Shown piece after piece: positions 34,840 through 46,960 of a stretch of DNA of 64,000 nt. The DNA is from Primulina eburnea (Eukaryota; Streptophyta; Magnoliopsida; Lamiales; Gesneriaceae). Where the stretch lies: positions 11,011,069-11,075,068 of the forward strand of contig NC_133101.1 in assembly GCF_022965805.1 (NCBI RefSeq), given 5' to 3'. The number at the start of each line of letters is the position of its first letter. The stretch's first letter is position 1. Position numbers and translations under genes: made by a program. The notes below the pieces were generated by a model. The model searched no databases. It was not told the origin of the DNA and worked only from the letters and a program-made list of their open reading frames with translations.

Positions 34840-35440
34840 TTTTCATTCATATTTTTGGATGATATTAAAACATTATTAATATAAAAATATATAAATTTAA
34901 AATAATATTTAAAATATTATCTATCTTTCTTTGAAATATATATGGTGAATTAGTCAATCTTATTAGTAATACTATACAAATATAACGACCTTGTGCTATG
35001 TAGAAAACTGTGAATTTTATGTTTTCTTCTGTCATCTGAATTTGATATAATCCGGACTTACAATCAAATTTACAGAATATTTTGACATTGCGTAGACAAT
35101 TGATTAGTGTTCTCTACTTAGTATAAATACCCATCAAACTCTAGAATTTTATTAATTTCTTGATAATTAATTAGTAATTTAGTTTTGTTCTTTTTTATTC
35201 TCCATGTTACCAGAAAGCCTGAGTCGCTATGTGCTGATATTTTTCCTTTGATTAAACAAATGGTTTAAATATTCATTGATAATAATCTGTATATCTTTTT
35301 GATCTACTATGTTCATTGGTATATGTTTACATATGACGAAATAATATTCCTTGCCTTCCTTAATTTTAATGCTAACTTGGAGTTGGTGTCTGTCCCAACA
35401 TGCCAAAAGATCCTTATTATAGTTTTCTCTGATCATTTTC
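34840..35440 (-). pseudogene. Pararetrovirus reverse transcriptase, inactive
   Basis: Blocks in order: SGFLVTWRIKKNKTKLLINY (about 35165-35225), FDCKSGLYQIQMTEENIKF (about 35015-35075), LTNSPYIFQRKIDNIL (about 34905-34955), then the catalytic box at 34872-34883, which reads YINN where the family has two aspartates. The combination of DCKSG-YQI and INY is the caulimovirus form of RT, distinct from gypsy and copia. Stops separate several blocks. Confidence 0.85.
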
Positions 35441-35707
35441 TTGCATCTTCTAGGGATAATTTTAATTCAAACTCTATATCCTTCTGGTGTAAAGATATTT
35501 CGAGGAATTTTATTTTTTCTGGTTGGAGGTTTTGATATGCTCTTAATTGAAACATTATTTCTTCAAACCGTTTAGAATCTTTCATTTTTGGGTTCAAAAT
35601 TTTTCCTTCATCACCACGCTTGATGTGAAACTGGATTGAAAATTTTCTATAAAATGTCTTTATTAGTCTCTGGACTATGACTTTGTGACCATATGTTTTT
35701 GTGAACA

Positions 35708-37620
35708 CTAATCTTTAGTATCGTTTTCTTGTGTGTAGGATTTAAACATTTGCAAAACATTATTTCCTGGCATAATGTCTGTCTCTGTATCAAGAAAATA
35801 AATCGATGGTGTTTTCATCCTATACCAAGGTTTTTGTCTAGCACTTCCTATTAATATTTTTGTTATCTTAATCATTTTACGTAAAATTAAGATTCGCTTG
35901 GAGAAATCTTGTCCATCAATATGAGGTAACACTTGTTAAGATCGATTATGGGGGTAATCGTTGAGCTACAATAGCTCGATTCTTGAAATATTGAACACCG
36001 ATGAATTAAATCGAGTTTGTTAAAAACCAAGCGGAAGATACTCGAAATAATCCTTCGTAGAAACCGATTAAATATTTTGTAAAGCATTTAAAATATATGC
36101 AAGTTGAATGAGTAAAAATATTTCAGTTGAAGCATTTTATCAAACACTTGGTATACGATATTTTGGTATTTGAAGAACACATAAAATGCTTCAACAATAC
36201 TTCTTTAAAAATATGGAAATGATAAGTAAATGCAATAAACAAATAGGCACGAATTTGTTTATGGATGTTCGGAGATTTCAACACTCATACGGCACCCCTT
36301 CTTCCCCTTGGGAAGGATGCACTAGAAGACTTTGATTTATACAACACCTTGTACAAACCCATTCAGCTAGGACTTACCCATTGCCTAAACTGAACTCCTA
36401 GCACTCAAGATTGTAGGCAGCACCTCACAATCAGCATATTGTTTAATGTCTCATATGCAAAGACTACATACACAAGTTTTACGTCTTTGTGCAAGACTCA
36501 CTCAACTAATCGTTGAACTTCAACTCTCTCGTATGTGTGTGAGTGATCGTGTGTGAGGAATATATCAGTTACGGTGTACATCTCAAATGTATCCTCACAC
36601 AAGGGCTTGCGCTCTCAACTAGCTGATTTCTTCATGCTAATTGCCCATGCTTTGAATTCTCCTCCAAAGCTCTTGTTTGAACTTCAATATGTTGTATTTA
36701 TAGGCTCCAACACTGATATATACGTTAGACAAAAGAATATGACCGTTTGAAAAGTTTCTGTACTGTTTCCGAGATTGCAACGGTCAAATTCAGCTTGCTG
36801 GGCATTTTCCCGACTGGTCAACTCTGGTCAACTCAACTGGTCATTCAGTCGGACTGGTTCAGTTTCAGTTGGTCAGCAGCTGGTTCAGTTCAGTTGGTTG
36901 GTCAGCTGGTCAGCAGTTGGTTCAGTTTCAGCAGGTGTGCTGAAATCAGTCTAGCTGATTTCAGTTTGTGCAGAACCAGTAGCTTCATCGTCATTTATCA
37001 GAGCATCGTAAGCTTCGATTCAGACTTTGACTTCTCAGAATGATTTGTAGATCTTTATCTTATCTTTCCAACGCATACTGAATCGCTTCGTTTCGATAAC
37101 TGAGCTGAGAGCTATGACCAAAATACGGCAGCTGCTCAAACACAACTGATTGCTGTTTTCATGTGATCAGTTCGGTAATTGAGCGATCAGTTAGACCATG
37201 ATAACATCCAATTTTGCCCAACTGACGTGAAATACGATTTGTTCCAAATTGAGTTTTCTAATTAGTCTAATTGGCGGATTGTCATTTGGATCATCCAGTT
37301 GAGAGATATCTTCAAAACACCGAAGCTTGCCAGAAATTCAGTTTGTGCAAAATTCAGTTTCAGCTTGCTTCTTGTGTTCGCAACTTCACACTTGAGTAAA
37401 TATGTTAGAAACACAATAACAAGTTTTGTTAACATCAAAATCAAGATTGCGAACATGAAATATTCCAACAAATTCTTCTTCCAATTCTTTTGAAAATACT
37501 TTTCTTTTTGTCGTATAGATTCTTGCTCCGGAAACAATATAAACAACAAAATATTCTGTTTTATGTTGTTCATATCCATCCCTGCTAGGATGTATATCGA
37601 GAATGAGCCCATGATCATTG
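35708..37620 (-). pseudogene. Pararetrovirus aspartic protease, split by a solo LTR
   Basis: The active-site half lies at about 37480-37590 (a short SGA block whose preceding catalytic aspartate is replaced by V) and the C-terminal half at 35708-35933, with TDIMPGNNVLQMFKSY equivalent to the family's GNNF block. The solo LTR at 35934-37470 sits between them. The frame would read through the junction, so this region was one protein before insertion. Confidence 0.75.
35934..37470 (-). mobile_element. Solo LTR 4, copia-type, inside the pararetrovirus
   Basis: On the minus strand it starts TGTTGGAATATTTCATG and ends CGATCTTAACA, 1537 bp. TATAAATA (minus) lies at 36695-36702. A 36800-36990 block is full of CAGTTGGTCAGC-like words. 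The expected 5-bp duplication is absent: ACACT on the left and AATTC on the right. It may have formed by recombination between different copies or with a small target deletion. Confidence 0.8.
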
Positions 37621-38151
37621 GATTCTCCTCATTCTATCTGCCATGAATTCCATTTCATTTCATTCTCTAGATGTTTCCAAAGTTTGTATTTCTCGAGAAA
37701 CTCTAGCACAATAACCAATTGAAATGGTTCTTTTTATGTGATTCCTTTGATATGAACTTTAAAGTAACAAATATTATTCACTCTTTGTTAACTTCCTATC
37801 ATATGTTGTTCCAAATAGTATATATATTATTACAAGAAAATCGATATCTTTATCTCAAATACTATTCCGACTTTTCTCCATTCTTCTGGGCATGTAAGCT
37901 TTATTATTGTCGAAAAGCTTTTTAGTACTCGTTGAGCTTCCTGGACAAGTTTTTTTTCCCACCTATGACTTATTATTCTATCTTCTTGAAAAGATATTCA
38001 TCTTTATTCCAGTCTAAAACTTTGATTCTTTTATAGTCAATTTTTCTTGGATCTGAATATTTTTTTCATGTATTAAAAGAAACTCGATTCTTTCTGGATA
38101 AATTACTTGAGCAACTTTTCTAAATGCTTATGGTATTTTAATAAACTCGTT

Positions 38152-38600
38152 TCAAATAAAAAATTCTGAGTGAAGTATATTAGATAAAACATCTGAAATT
38201 TGATAGGTAATAGAATAAGGTCTATTACCATCTTTCACTTGTCTCTTTTCTTTGAAATTTTGATGTAATATTAAAGCTCTGCTGAAATCTCGATCTACCA
38301 AGTTGTTGGCAATTCTTGGGTAAATTACTCCTACAATTTTTCCTACACATAGATTATTTGATATTGTTCCTAGTATTGAATTTTGAATATTACTAATTCG
38401 TTTATCGTATATAACAATGCCAATATGTGAATCTATTTTTTCTTTAAAATTAGCTTTTATCATATCTGAATTGCTCTGATATGAATCCAGGTCATGGTTT
38501 GTGCGACTTTTATCTTGAGTTTTGTAATTCAGCCTTAATTCTTTATAAAGAATTAATTGCATGTCTATCCAATTTGTGGTAAGTTGCATAAGGATTGTCT
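38152..38600 (-). pseudogene. Pararetrovirus movement protein region
   Basis: Open for 145 residues, with the order DSHIGIVIYDKRISN, ILGTISNNLCVGKIVGVIYP, RDFSRALILHQNF and SITYQISDVLSNILHS. This matches the core of the caulimovirus 30K-type movement protein, including a G-(K/N)-L-(A/C)-G-K-like block and a terminal helix with a conserved S. It is the best preserved part of the insertion. In a live virus this protein forms plasmodesmal tubules. Confidence 0.8.
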
Positions 38601-39007
38601 TTTCTCTTCTAGAAACTTTATAGATTATAAATACTCTCTTTCTTAACTCAAGATTTCCTAAGAATTTTTCTACATGTCCTGCAGAGAATCCTTCATATCT
38701 CTGTAGGCTATGATTTTCTCTTATGATTTATTGGACCATGTTATGAGATATTGTTGTCTGACTAAAGAAACCAGACAATTCTAAATGTGTTTCGTGTCAA
38801 AACACTTCATCTTCAGTCAGATTCTAATCATGTTCCATCAGATTCTCCCCGACTCGATATTTCTTCTTCATACATAATTTTGTCTAAAGGAATATCTTCA
38901 AACTGATATATTTGAACTACATTTGAACTAGATCTTGGTAATAAACAATTTCTTAAATATCTGGAGTTGGTTCGAAGCGTTTTATCCTTTTTTTTGTCAT
39001 TTTCTGT

Positions 39008-40560
39008 ACAGTTGGTTAAAATATGACATTTTGCTCCACATGTTCAGCAAATATAATCTTGAAAACTTTCACTAACTCGGGTTTGAGCTCTTCTGAAATT
39101 TTTCTTTTTCGGTGTATGTCTCGTGGTCTACTTCTTTGCCTTATTTGTCAGATCTGACTTTTTGTTTAGATCGTACTGTTCTTGGTTTCCAAGAAATATT
39201 TTCCCTTTTGAAAAAATGATGAGATGTAAAATCCTTCATTTTCTGTCTTTATGGCTTACTTTCAATTATTGTTGGAAGATCATTTTTTTTTCTACAACAT
39301 AAAGGAACACTTATTAATATCCCTTAGTTATTTATAATTCTTTTATAATGTTGTCGTATCTTTTATAATGTTGTCGCATGACACAACTCTATAAATTTTC
39401 TTTTGAGAAAAGATGTCATTTCCGACATCTGAATTACATCTATATTTAGTTAATAACATAATATATTCATTCATCAAATAGATATCGTGTAATTCAAGAC
39501 TATACAAAGTTTGAGTATATATTTTTTCTCTGTGTCTTGACTGTTAACATACACTATAGATTGTGTTTTAAATAGGGTAGCCATTTTCCCAACTATCTCG
39601 CTAATAGATTATCTGGCTAGGACCGACTCTTTAATTTTTGATGAAGTCATGTCCCAGGCGATTTTAACTGATCTCATCAGATTGATTTCTAAAATTTTAA
39701 TGAATCTTTATTTGTTGAGATCAAGTGTGTATACTGCAATTCTCATAGACGATGTCCAATCATCTGTGAGATCTTCGCTGTTTTTGAAATTCAATAAATC
39801 AAAATTAAGCATAACCCCATAAGGATTTATTGATTCTAAAACAGACTTCCCATAGAATGTTTGGTGCAAAGAAATTTGATTTCTAGTCGAACTTGTTCTT
39901 GTTGGGTGTGGTTCTCCACTTACTTTGAAATATGTTTGGGGTCCTTTCATATTTGTTTTATGAGATCCACACTTTTTCTTGGTGGTTCATGGGAAGATGA
40001 CAAAGTTATTGAGGGATGTTCGTCCCCTGCTGTATTCATATTCATATTTACTACCTTGAGATTCACAAAAGACTTTATAAGGTCTTGAAGATCTCCTAGA
40101 CCAATCTATTCTATAGTTGTCATCAATTTAATTTTTTTTCTGAGACAATTTTAATCAGATTGATAATTTTTTTCGTAGGTTAAAGATTTTGCATTACCTT
40201 AACCTTCTTTTTTTAGTATAATAAGGATTTGATACCAAAAGATGATGGTAACTTCCTTTCGAGATCTTTTTACTAGAACTTGGTTGTAGTTCTAAAGTTT
40301 GGATTTTTGTTTGAATATCTTTTAATGTTCCAAGAATTTCTTCTTTTTTTCAAGGATTTCCTCAATTTTATGTGATACGTTGCATAATTATTATCATAGT
40401 TCTATACTATCTTTTAAATCTCTTCAAGATCTTTAGAGAGTTTGAGGAATCCGGCATTATTTTTTGGAACCTATTACTTTGAATCATAAGTTTATCTTAG
40501 AACTCTGATTTGTCTCTCTTTGTTTCTGATGTCTGATCTTGTAAATATTTAATATCGAAC
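39008..40560 (-). pseudogene. Pararetrovirus coat protein with zinc finger
   Basis: A C-X2-C-X4-H-X4-C finger is at 39008-39049 (with a stop within it). Upstream, 39708-39950 is open (80 residues, LTDDWTSSMRIAVYTLDLNK at its end) and the following 39380-39700 continues a coat-core-like pattern in broken frames. The N-terminal part near 40255-40330 encodes a short coiled coil (ILGTLKDIQTKIQTLEL). Heavily stopped. Confidence 0.65.
40228..40240 (-). promoter_or_regulatory. Possible degenerate primer-binding site
   Basis: The plus strand GATTTGATACCA is two mismatches from the complement of TGGTATCAGAGC. Its place inside the presumed coat region is not the expected one, so this may be chance. 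Confidence 0.2.
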
Positions 40561-40650
40561 ATATGTTTATATCCATAATTTTTGAGAAAATTTCATCCTC
40601 AAACATTTAATTATCATTTTTGGTCTAGTTATAACATCGAGATATTTTTT

Positions 40651-40996
40651 ATCATTTTAGGTTGATTCGATGAGTGCCCCCACACCATATCAAGGGCCAG
40701 GATTTCATTTCATGGGAGGGGGGGAATTTAAAAAAAAAAAGAATGGGTCAAAAAAAATTGTGGTCCTTAGATGCACCCCTATCCTACAGGGATAGCATGA
40801 AATATTCCATCATTTTGTCAAAATTTGAGACTTCAAACTAATATTTTAGGTATATTCCTAAAATATAGAGATGATTCATGATTTTATAAAAATTAATTAA
40901 GATTTATGCAAAATTATCTATTAAAAAACCCGAAATCCATTCCTCACTCTTCATTTCGCGATTTGTACCCTCCTATTCCCTCAGAAACCTCGCAAA
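40651..40996. other. Intergenic DNA and CLPP6 promoter side
   Basis: Contains a G-run and A-run around 40712-40742 and the 5' untranslated region of CLPP6. No clear TATA box. Confidence 0.5.
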
Positions 40997-43900
40997 ATGG
41001 AGATATCGGCAATTGCGGGGCCATTAAATTTAACTGTAGCTTCTATTCGTCATAGAAGTTCATCATTGCCATTATGTTATCAGAGGTATTCTAATCCTGC
41101 GTGTGGAGTTATTTTTACTGTTTTTTATTTGTTAGCTCGATTTTTTTTTTTTGGATGAGCATCGTTGCCTAGTTTTGTTGTTCTGATTCCCTTTTTTATT
41201 TCTGTCTGCACCAGAAATTTGGGGTTGAGACCTGTAGTTTCAGCTCTGTCAAGCTCCTATGGTGATTCTTCGGTTCATGGTATGCTTACAGTTGAAATTG
41301 CAGTGATACTTGTGCTGTTCAAATACTTTTAAATGCGAAGGGAATTAGTTTCAAGTTTCTGTAGCTGACATGGTTTTCTGAGTATTTGTGATGAACTGCT
41401 GAAATTTTGTAGTTTTTCATCTAATTGTGTGTTTGAATTGGATGCGTTCTGTGTAAGTGGGAGATAGGGGAAGGGATTCCTCCGTCAGGAATGATATTGA
41501 TAATGGTGTTAATATTGCGTGATAGCAGGATTTACTAGTAGAACAGGCGGATTGCCATCAAAGGTTGACCAGAATGATATTTTTGCTGATTACAGGTTCA
41601 TTGTTCTGTCCTTGAAATTTTTGGATAATTATAACTCTTGTCAGCTTAAGCAGCTTGAACTTAGATTTCGGGAGTTTCTTGGATGATACTTGATGCATGC
41701 TTGATGATTTGGCACTTTCACTAGCTGCTGTCAAATTCTGCTCTTGCTTGATGTTTCCTATTGTTCATGTTTGGAGAGGGTAGGATTCAGTCTTTGGAAG
41801 TTAACTTAAAAACACCCACTTGCACATGAATAGACACTCAAATACCTGGATAAAGATTAGAGACATGGCTTAATAAATCATACTATTTTTTTGTTGGTGT
41901 ATTTTCATGATCCTATGGGTACATATTTCATTGTTTAGGTAACAAATTTGATACCTCGTTAGCAGGTAAGAAGAGTTTATGAACAATAACTCTAGCATAA
42001 TGTTATGGGTATTGGTCTGTTGACTTTTAGTTAAACCAGAATTTGATAATTTCTTATGAATTTGATATCTATGACATTACTTACACTGTTTTTTAATGGA
42101 TGGTAGTTGAAAGTATGTATTTTTTAACCAGTAATGGCGTTATAGAAGCCAAAAAGGGGAACCCACCCATCATGCCTGCGGTGATGACCCCAGGTGGACC
42201 TTTGGATCTTTCTACAGTATTGTTCAGAAATCGTATAATCTTTATTGGGCAGCCAGTTAACTCACAGGTGGCTCAGCGAGTTATATCACAACTAGTAACT
42301 TTGGCTGCAATAGATGAACAATCAGATATTTTGGTGCGTGCATATTTTCTTTCAAATTTTAGAACTCATAATCATAATCGAAGTTAAGATTGTCATACCC
42401 TGTTCATGACTGTTGTTTACATTTATTGAAATTTCTTCTTGTTAGATTTATCTGAACTGCCCGGGTGGCAGCACCTACTCTATCTTAGCAATATATGACT
42501 GCATGTCCTGGGTAAGATTCACGCATTAGTATTTTTTTTTGCAATTTTTGTTTAATTCTACGTGAGATTTTTTTCCTCCATAAGCCTAAATGCTTGAATT
42601 TCCAGAAGGGGATGCCGAGTAGGTTTCCCCTAAGTTTTGAGCCTGAATCTTTCTACTTGTTGCTTGAGTTTTCTGAAAGTATTTTCTGCTCTAATTGTTG
42701 CTTTAGATTAAGCCAAAAGTTGGTACAGTATGTTTTGGAGTAGCTGCAAGTACAGGTGTGCTTCTTCTTGCTGGTGGAGAAAAGGGAATGCGGTATGCCA
42801 TGCCAAATGCCAGAATTATGGTACATCAACCACAAAGTGGGTGTGGGGTATGAACTAACTCTTTTACGCATACAATTTTTAATCTAGACATTAGATCCTA
42901 GAGTGGGATCACCACACTCCATTCCACGATCAAAATTCATTTTTCTGTCCATCCGAACCATATGTATTGTCCTACTGTGCTGCTCTTTTTTGATGCTTTG
43001 TTGAGCTGCAACTTTCATTTGCATTAATAGTTTCAAGAATGTTGCTTTGAGAAACTTATCAACCTTAGATTTAGTCCTTAGATTTAGTTATATGAAACAT
43101 GACGAATCCATGCAAAAAAGATGGTCCACATGTGCCCTACGTCCGAATTGGTGTTGTCTTTGCAAGAATGATGAAGAAAACCAAGATCATTTGCTACTAC
43201 ATTGTTCATTATCTTATAGCATTTGGATCAAGGTGATACAAGAATTGGGATTTCAGTGGTCGTTTCCAAAGGAAGCCAGAGACATGTTTGTACTAAAGCC
43301 GAGCCTGCAAGCCGGAAGAAGATCATCAATTTTCTGGTATTTGACAGTACATTGCATATTTTGGACACTATGGTTGGAACGCAACAAAAGAATCTTTCAA
43401 GATCAATCGGAGACGGTGGATGAAATATGGGAATTAATAAAATTTCGTGTTGCAAGTTGGTTGATAGTTTTGCCAGAATTCAAGCATCTCAGTATCTCGG
43501 ATTTAGTTAGGAATTGGAAATTAGCTTGGTCGTGAAAATTACCGTTGAATTCGTAATTTGGTAGTTGTAATATTAGGCGGATTACTTATCCGCCGATGTA
43601 AACAATCGTTTTATAATAATTTTGTTTCTTTTCAAAAAAAAAATATGAAACATGACGAGACTGTCATTTGGTATGTGTCGAACTATTGTTCAACTTCAGG
43701 GCACCAGTAATTAAAGGTCACTCAATATTGGTTCATATTGAGCTGGCATCCCTTCCTGTCATCATCATCCACATAAATGAATTCCTACATTATTATATTT
43801 GGGATTGACTTCACTTGTTCTGTCTGTAGGGTCACGTGGAAGATGTACGGCGCCAAGTAAATGAAGCAGTTCAATCCCGTCATGTTAGTTCCCTCATTGC

Positions 43901-45094
43901 TCGTCTATATACTCCACTGTTGTCTGAATAATTATCAAGTGTGACTCGAATTTTAAAACCATAAACAATCAAATGTGATCACTTTTTTGGTCTATTTGAT
44001 GGGGCTACTAATATATCTTATGATAGTAAGTGGAAAACCTTACTCTGATCCATATATTTTTTATTTGATGAACAACTTGAGATGTTTTAGGGTACGATAT
44101 TTTGGAACTCGACTCTTGAGTGATCATTTAATAAACTTGGTGGCTAAATCTTCTTTTTCTTGTCTTAGTGGATGTACCTATCTTTGCTTACCGTTGCTTG
44201 ATTATAAGGTTTGATTAGTTGAAATTAGTCAAAACTTGAACCTTAAGTTTAATCCTTCCCCATCATATGTAGTTCCTGTTGGGGCTTAGTGGATGCAGTG
44301 ATATTCTAAGTTTCCATTATTTGATGCAGAAAATTGACAAAATGTATGCTGCATTCACTGGACGAACTCTTGAGGAGGTGCAAATGTACACAGAGAGAGA
44401 CCGGTTTTTGTCTGTGTCTGAGGTGATATTATGTGATGATGCGGTGTTTTCTTTTTTATGTTTCTTACATATATGAAAATTTTAAATATGGTAAAAGTAA
44501 AAGATAACTTTTAGCTGAGGGGAACGCACAGTAGTGGTAAAACTTATGAAATGGACGAGTTCCTTTGGTGATATTTTAATGGTTGGTGTTCTTTGAATGG
44601 CGGGACCGTAGGACGTCACAAGTCAGGCAAATTCCAATTTTTGAATGTGTTGAGAAATATCAATAAGTTGCAGATCTGACCAATGATAGCTCTTATGCTT
44701 GCATGTACGACGTGTATGTTTCATACACATCATAAAGCAAATGTTATTAATGATATGGTTCGAAATGGAAGAAGAATTGTTGTAGATATTAGGACCTCTG
44801 TGGGATTGCCATTTATCTTATTTTCATCACTTTAATAACTCTACACCATTTGTTGCTTCATATATATAGATGAGCAGTAGATCACTGTTAGATCATTGAC
44901 TAATTGGATGCATCGTGCATCTATGTAATTGGAACCGGGATAGGACATCCATTTCTCAAAAAATATCTGATTCTCATTTCCCATATAAAACAAAGATTAT
45001 GTGAAATAACATCAATATCCTCGCCCTACTCTGTTCTTCCTTGCAGGCTTTGGAGTTCGGGCTAATTGATGGGGTGCTGGAAACTGAGTACTAA
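40997..45094 (+). CDS. CLPP6: ATP-dependent Clp protease proteolytic subunit 6, plastid
   Basis: Nine exons: 40997-41085, 41215-41279, 41529-41595, 42132-42333, 42446-42511, 42707-42847, 43830-43883, 44330-44422, 45047-45094. All introns are GT-AG and the exons sum to 825 nt (274 residues, Arabidopsis CLPP6 is close to this). Residues 1 to about 60 are rich in S/R and act as plastid transit peptide. The serine peptidase core carries [38 protein letters not shown], and the triad Ser178 (GVAAS), His203 (MVHQPQ) and Asp252 (TERDRF). The C-terminal [14 protein letters not shown] is typical of CLPP6. In the stroma it forms part of the ClpP ring of the ClpPRT core, degrading proteins fed by ClpC chaperones. 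After the catalytic serine it reads STG, where Arabidopsis has SQG from memory. Intron 6 holds a LINE fragment. Appears functional. Confidence 0.95.
43106..43643 (+). mobile_element. 5'-truncated LINE in CLPP6 intron 6
   Basis: 538 bp flanked by a 15-bp duplication TATGAAACATGACGA (43091-43105 and 43644-43658) and ending in a poly(A) tract (43634-43643). It encodes the C-terminal zf-RVT domain of a plant non-LTR polyprotein: [20 protein letters not shown] followed by [14 protein letters not shown], ending WKLAWS and a stop at about 43535. Inserted in the same orientation as the gene; the intron's splice sites are unaffected. Confidence 0.92.
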
Positions 45095-45563
45095 ATATGC
45101 TGGCATCCTGAAAGCTGCTAAACCAGTCTTGTTTAAAGTTTACATGACAAGGCACCAAAATTGAGAAAATCACGTGATTTGTACGTTTAATTAATGTGGA
45201 AGGGTTGGTTTTGTTTAAAGAATGTGGGATATTCTTTTGAGATACATCTGGATGTTATTATATCTCAGAGAGCCAAAATAGAATGGCTTTCCGCTGTTGG
45301 TTAAATGGTTAAAGTGTCTTTGTTCTTTGATTCTGGATAGATGTATATTTGAAATATAAATGCTTATTGGGGTGTCTTGTGTCTCAAATGTGTTCATAGA
45401 ATATCTTCAAAGCAACTGGATTGCTGAACCTTCTCATGTCTAAGTGATCAAATTAGGAATTCTACTTGAATCGGGATATTGTATTTATATTATTCATATA
45501 TGTATTTTCTACTCCTAAAAATATCATGCATAATTAAATTATTATCAACTCTTGATAGTACTA
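45095..45563. other. CLPP6 3' untranslated and downstream DNA
   Basis: No other gene or repeat recognised. Confidence 0.5.
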
Positions 45564-45587
45564 TACACACACACACACACACACACA
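45564..45587. repeat. (AC)n microsatellite
   Basis: About 12 AC units, read directly. Confidence 0.95.
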
Positions 45588-45599
45588 AATTTATTAAAT

Positions 45600-46960
45600 A
45601 AATAATTGTGAACTCGTTAACACGGATCGACGATCAAACAGCGCAGATGTATCGAGGGTACAAATCTTGTTCATATAATGAAAAATGAAAATTTCGAAGG
45701 ACAAAATTTTCCACGACAACAACGTTTTGTGAAATTTTTCACTAAAACAGGTAATTCCAGCCTCCTCATTTAATTAGCTGTTAAGCTAACTTGCACTTCT
45801 TTCATTACATGGAATCAATTATAAACTCCTTCATAAGAAATTTTTTATCTCCATCAAACTATCGTCGCTAAATTCAACTCTTTGAAATTGACTATCTCAA
45901 CAAGAACACATAATCTAAGACTTTTGTGACTCTTAATGGTTCAAGGATACAACAATATGTAGGTTTACAACTTCATGTGATTCAGAAAAACATTTATTCT
46001 TATTCGAGCTTACTCTAATTAGCCTCTTTCTTTTCATCAACATCTTGATCAAGAATGTCAAAACTCAAGCACCCATAAGATCATGGTAATGACTACTAGT
46101 ATATCGTCCCATGATCCCCTAAGTCTCACTAATAGTGCCTACAAGAACATTAAGTTATGGTTAGTGTATAGTACAGTTCTTTCAACTCATATATCCAGAT
46201 CGAATCCGCAATCATTAGTATATTGAGAGTTACAAATGAATTCGATAACGATGCGATATATCTTTGAGTAATAATAATGACATCGTATGTTCAACTAGAA
46301 ATATATCTTTCCGTAAAGCTCATAGTCTTACTATAGCTAAAGACTTCTTGCACTATTAACTTATCAGATTACGTAAGATATCTTCACTCGTAGGCGAGCG
46401 ATGAATCCTCGACTACAATGCATTGACTCCTACGTATTTCAAAACTACATCCAACCTGGTCACCTGATGACCCTCAATGGAGTCGGTAAACAGATCAAAG
46501 TGCATACTAGTACGTAGAGTCTCTACGTTGTCCCGGGTCAAAAGACTAATGATGTACAATTATAACTGCAAACTATTCCACTCGATAAGTGATAAGCACT
46601 TCGAAAGTTCGAGATATGATTGTTCGGTGCATCATCAAATTATCACTCATCTGCATGAATAAACATCTACATGTCCTTACTAATGAAAAATGATGTTTAC
46701 AGAACAGTTAGTCTCAAGCTCAAACGATTTTTATCTTTATTTTAAGCGGCTGAATCGACTAAGAACATGCAATATACAATAGACTTCCTAATGAATTTTA
46801 TAATCTTACGTTGCGAGGCAGACCTCAAAGTACCTATTGTATACTCAAAGAATTTATCTACGACGCTTGCATGAATATACAGATAAAGTAAATGTCACAA
46901 TTTGATAAAATCGTAGAATATTAGTAAAATAAATCAACTACTCTAACATCCAGTACACAA
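45600..46960. mobile_element. Probable copia LTR-like relic
   Basis: Long non-coding block with phrases recurring in plant copia LTRs as I remember them (for example TCGATAAGTGATAAGCACTT near 46582). Termini and target duplication are not visible. Low confidence. Confidence 0.35.

Larger units (their letters stand above)
32550..40650 (-). mobile_element. Endogenous pararetrovirus (Caulimoviridae), decayed
   Basis: On the minus strand the domains read coat protein with zinc finger, movement protein, aspartic protease, reverse transcriptase, RNase H, with no integrase and no LTRs of its own. That set defines Caulimoviridae, not LTR retrotransposons. The order coat before movement protein, then protease-RT, is the arrangement I know from cavemoviruses and solendoviruses. 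Excluding the solo LTR at 35934-37470 it spans about 6.6 kb, near one genome equivalent. Every domain has stops, frameshifts or lost catalytic residues, so it is a dead relic. The limits are approximate; the RT-side end may include a degraded intergenic region. Confidence 0.85.

Noticed and set aside
32550..40650. Gypsy-type LTR retrotransposon as the source of the RT fragments
   Set aside because: A movement-protein region is present, integrase is absent, and the RT blocks have the caulimovirus form.
43047..43105. Start of a protein gene before the LINE fragment
   Set aside because: These bases are CLPP6 intron and the target duplication; the frame is opened by chance.
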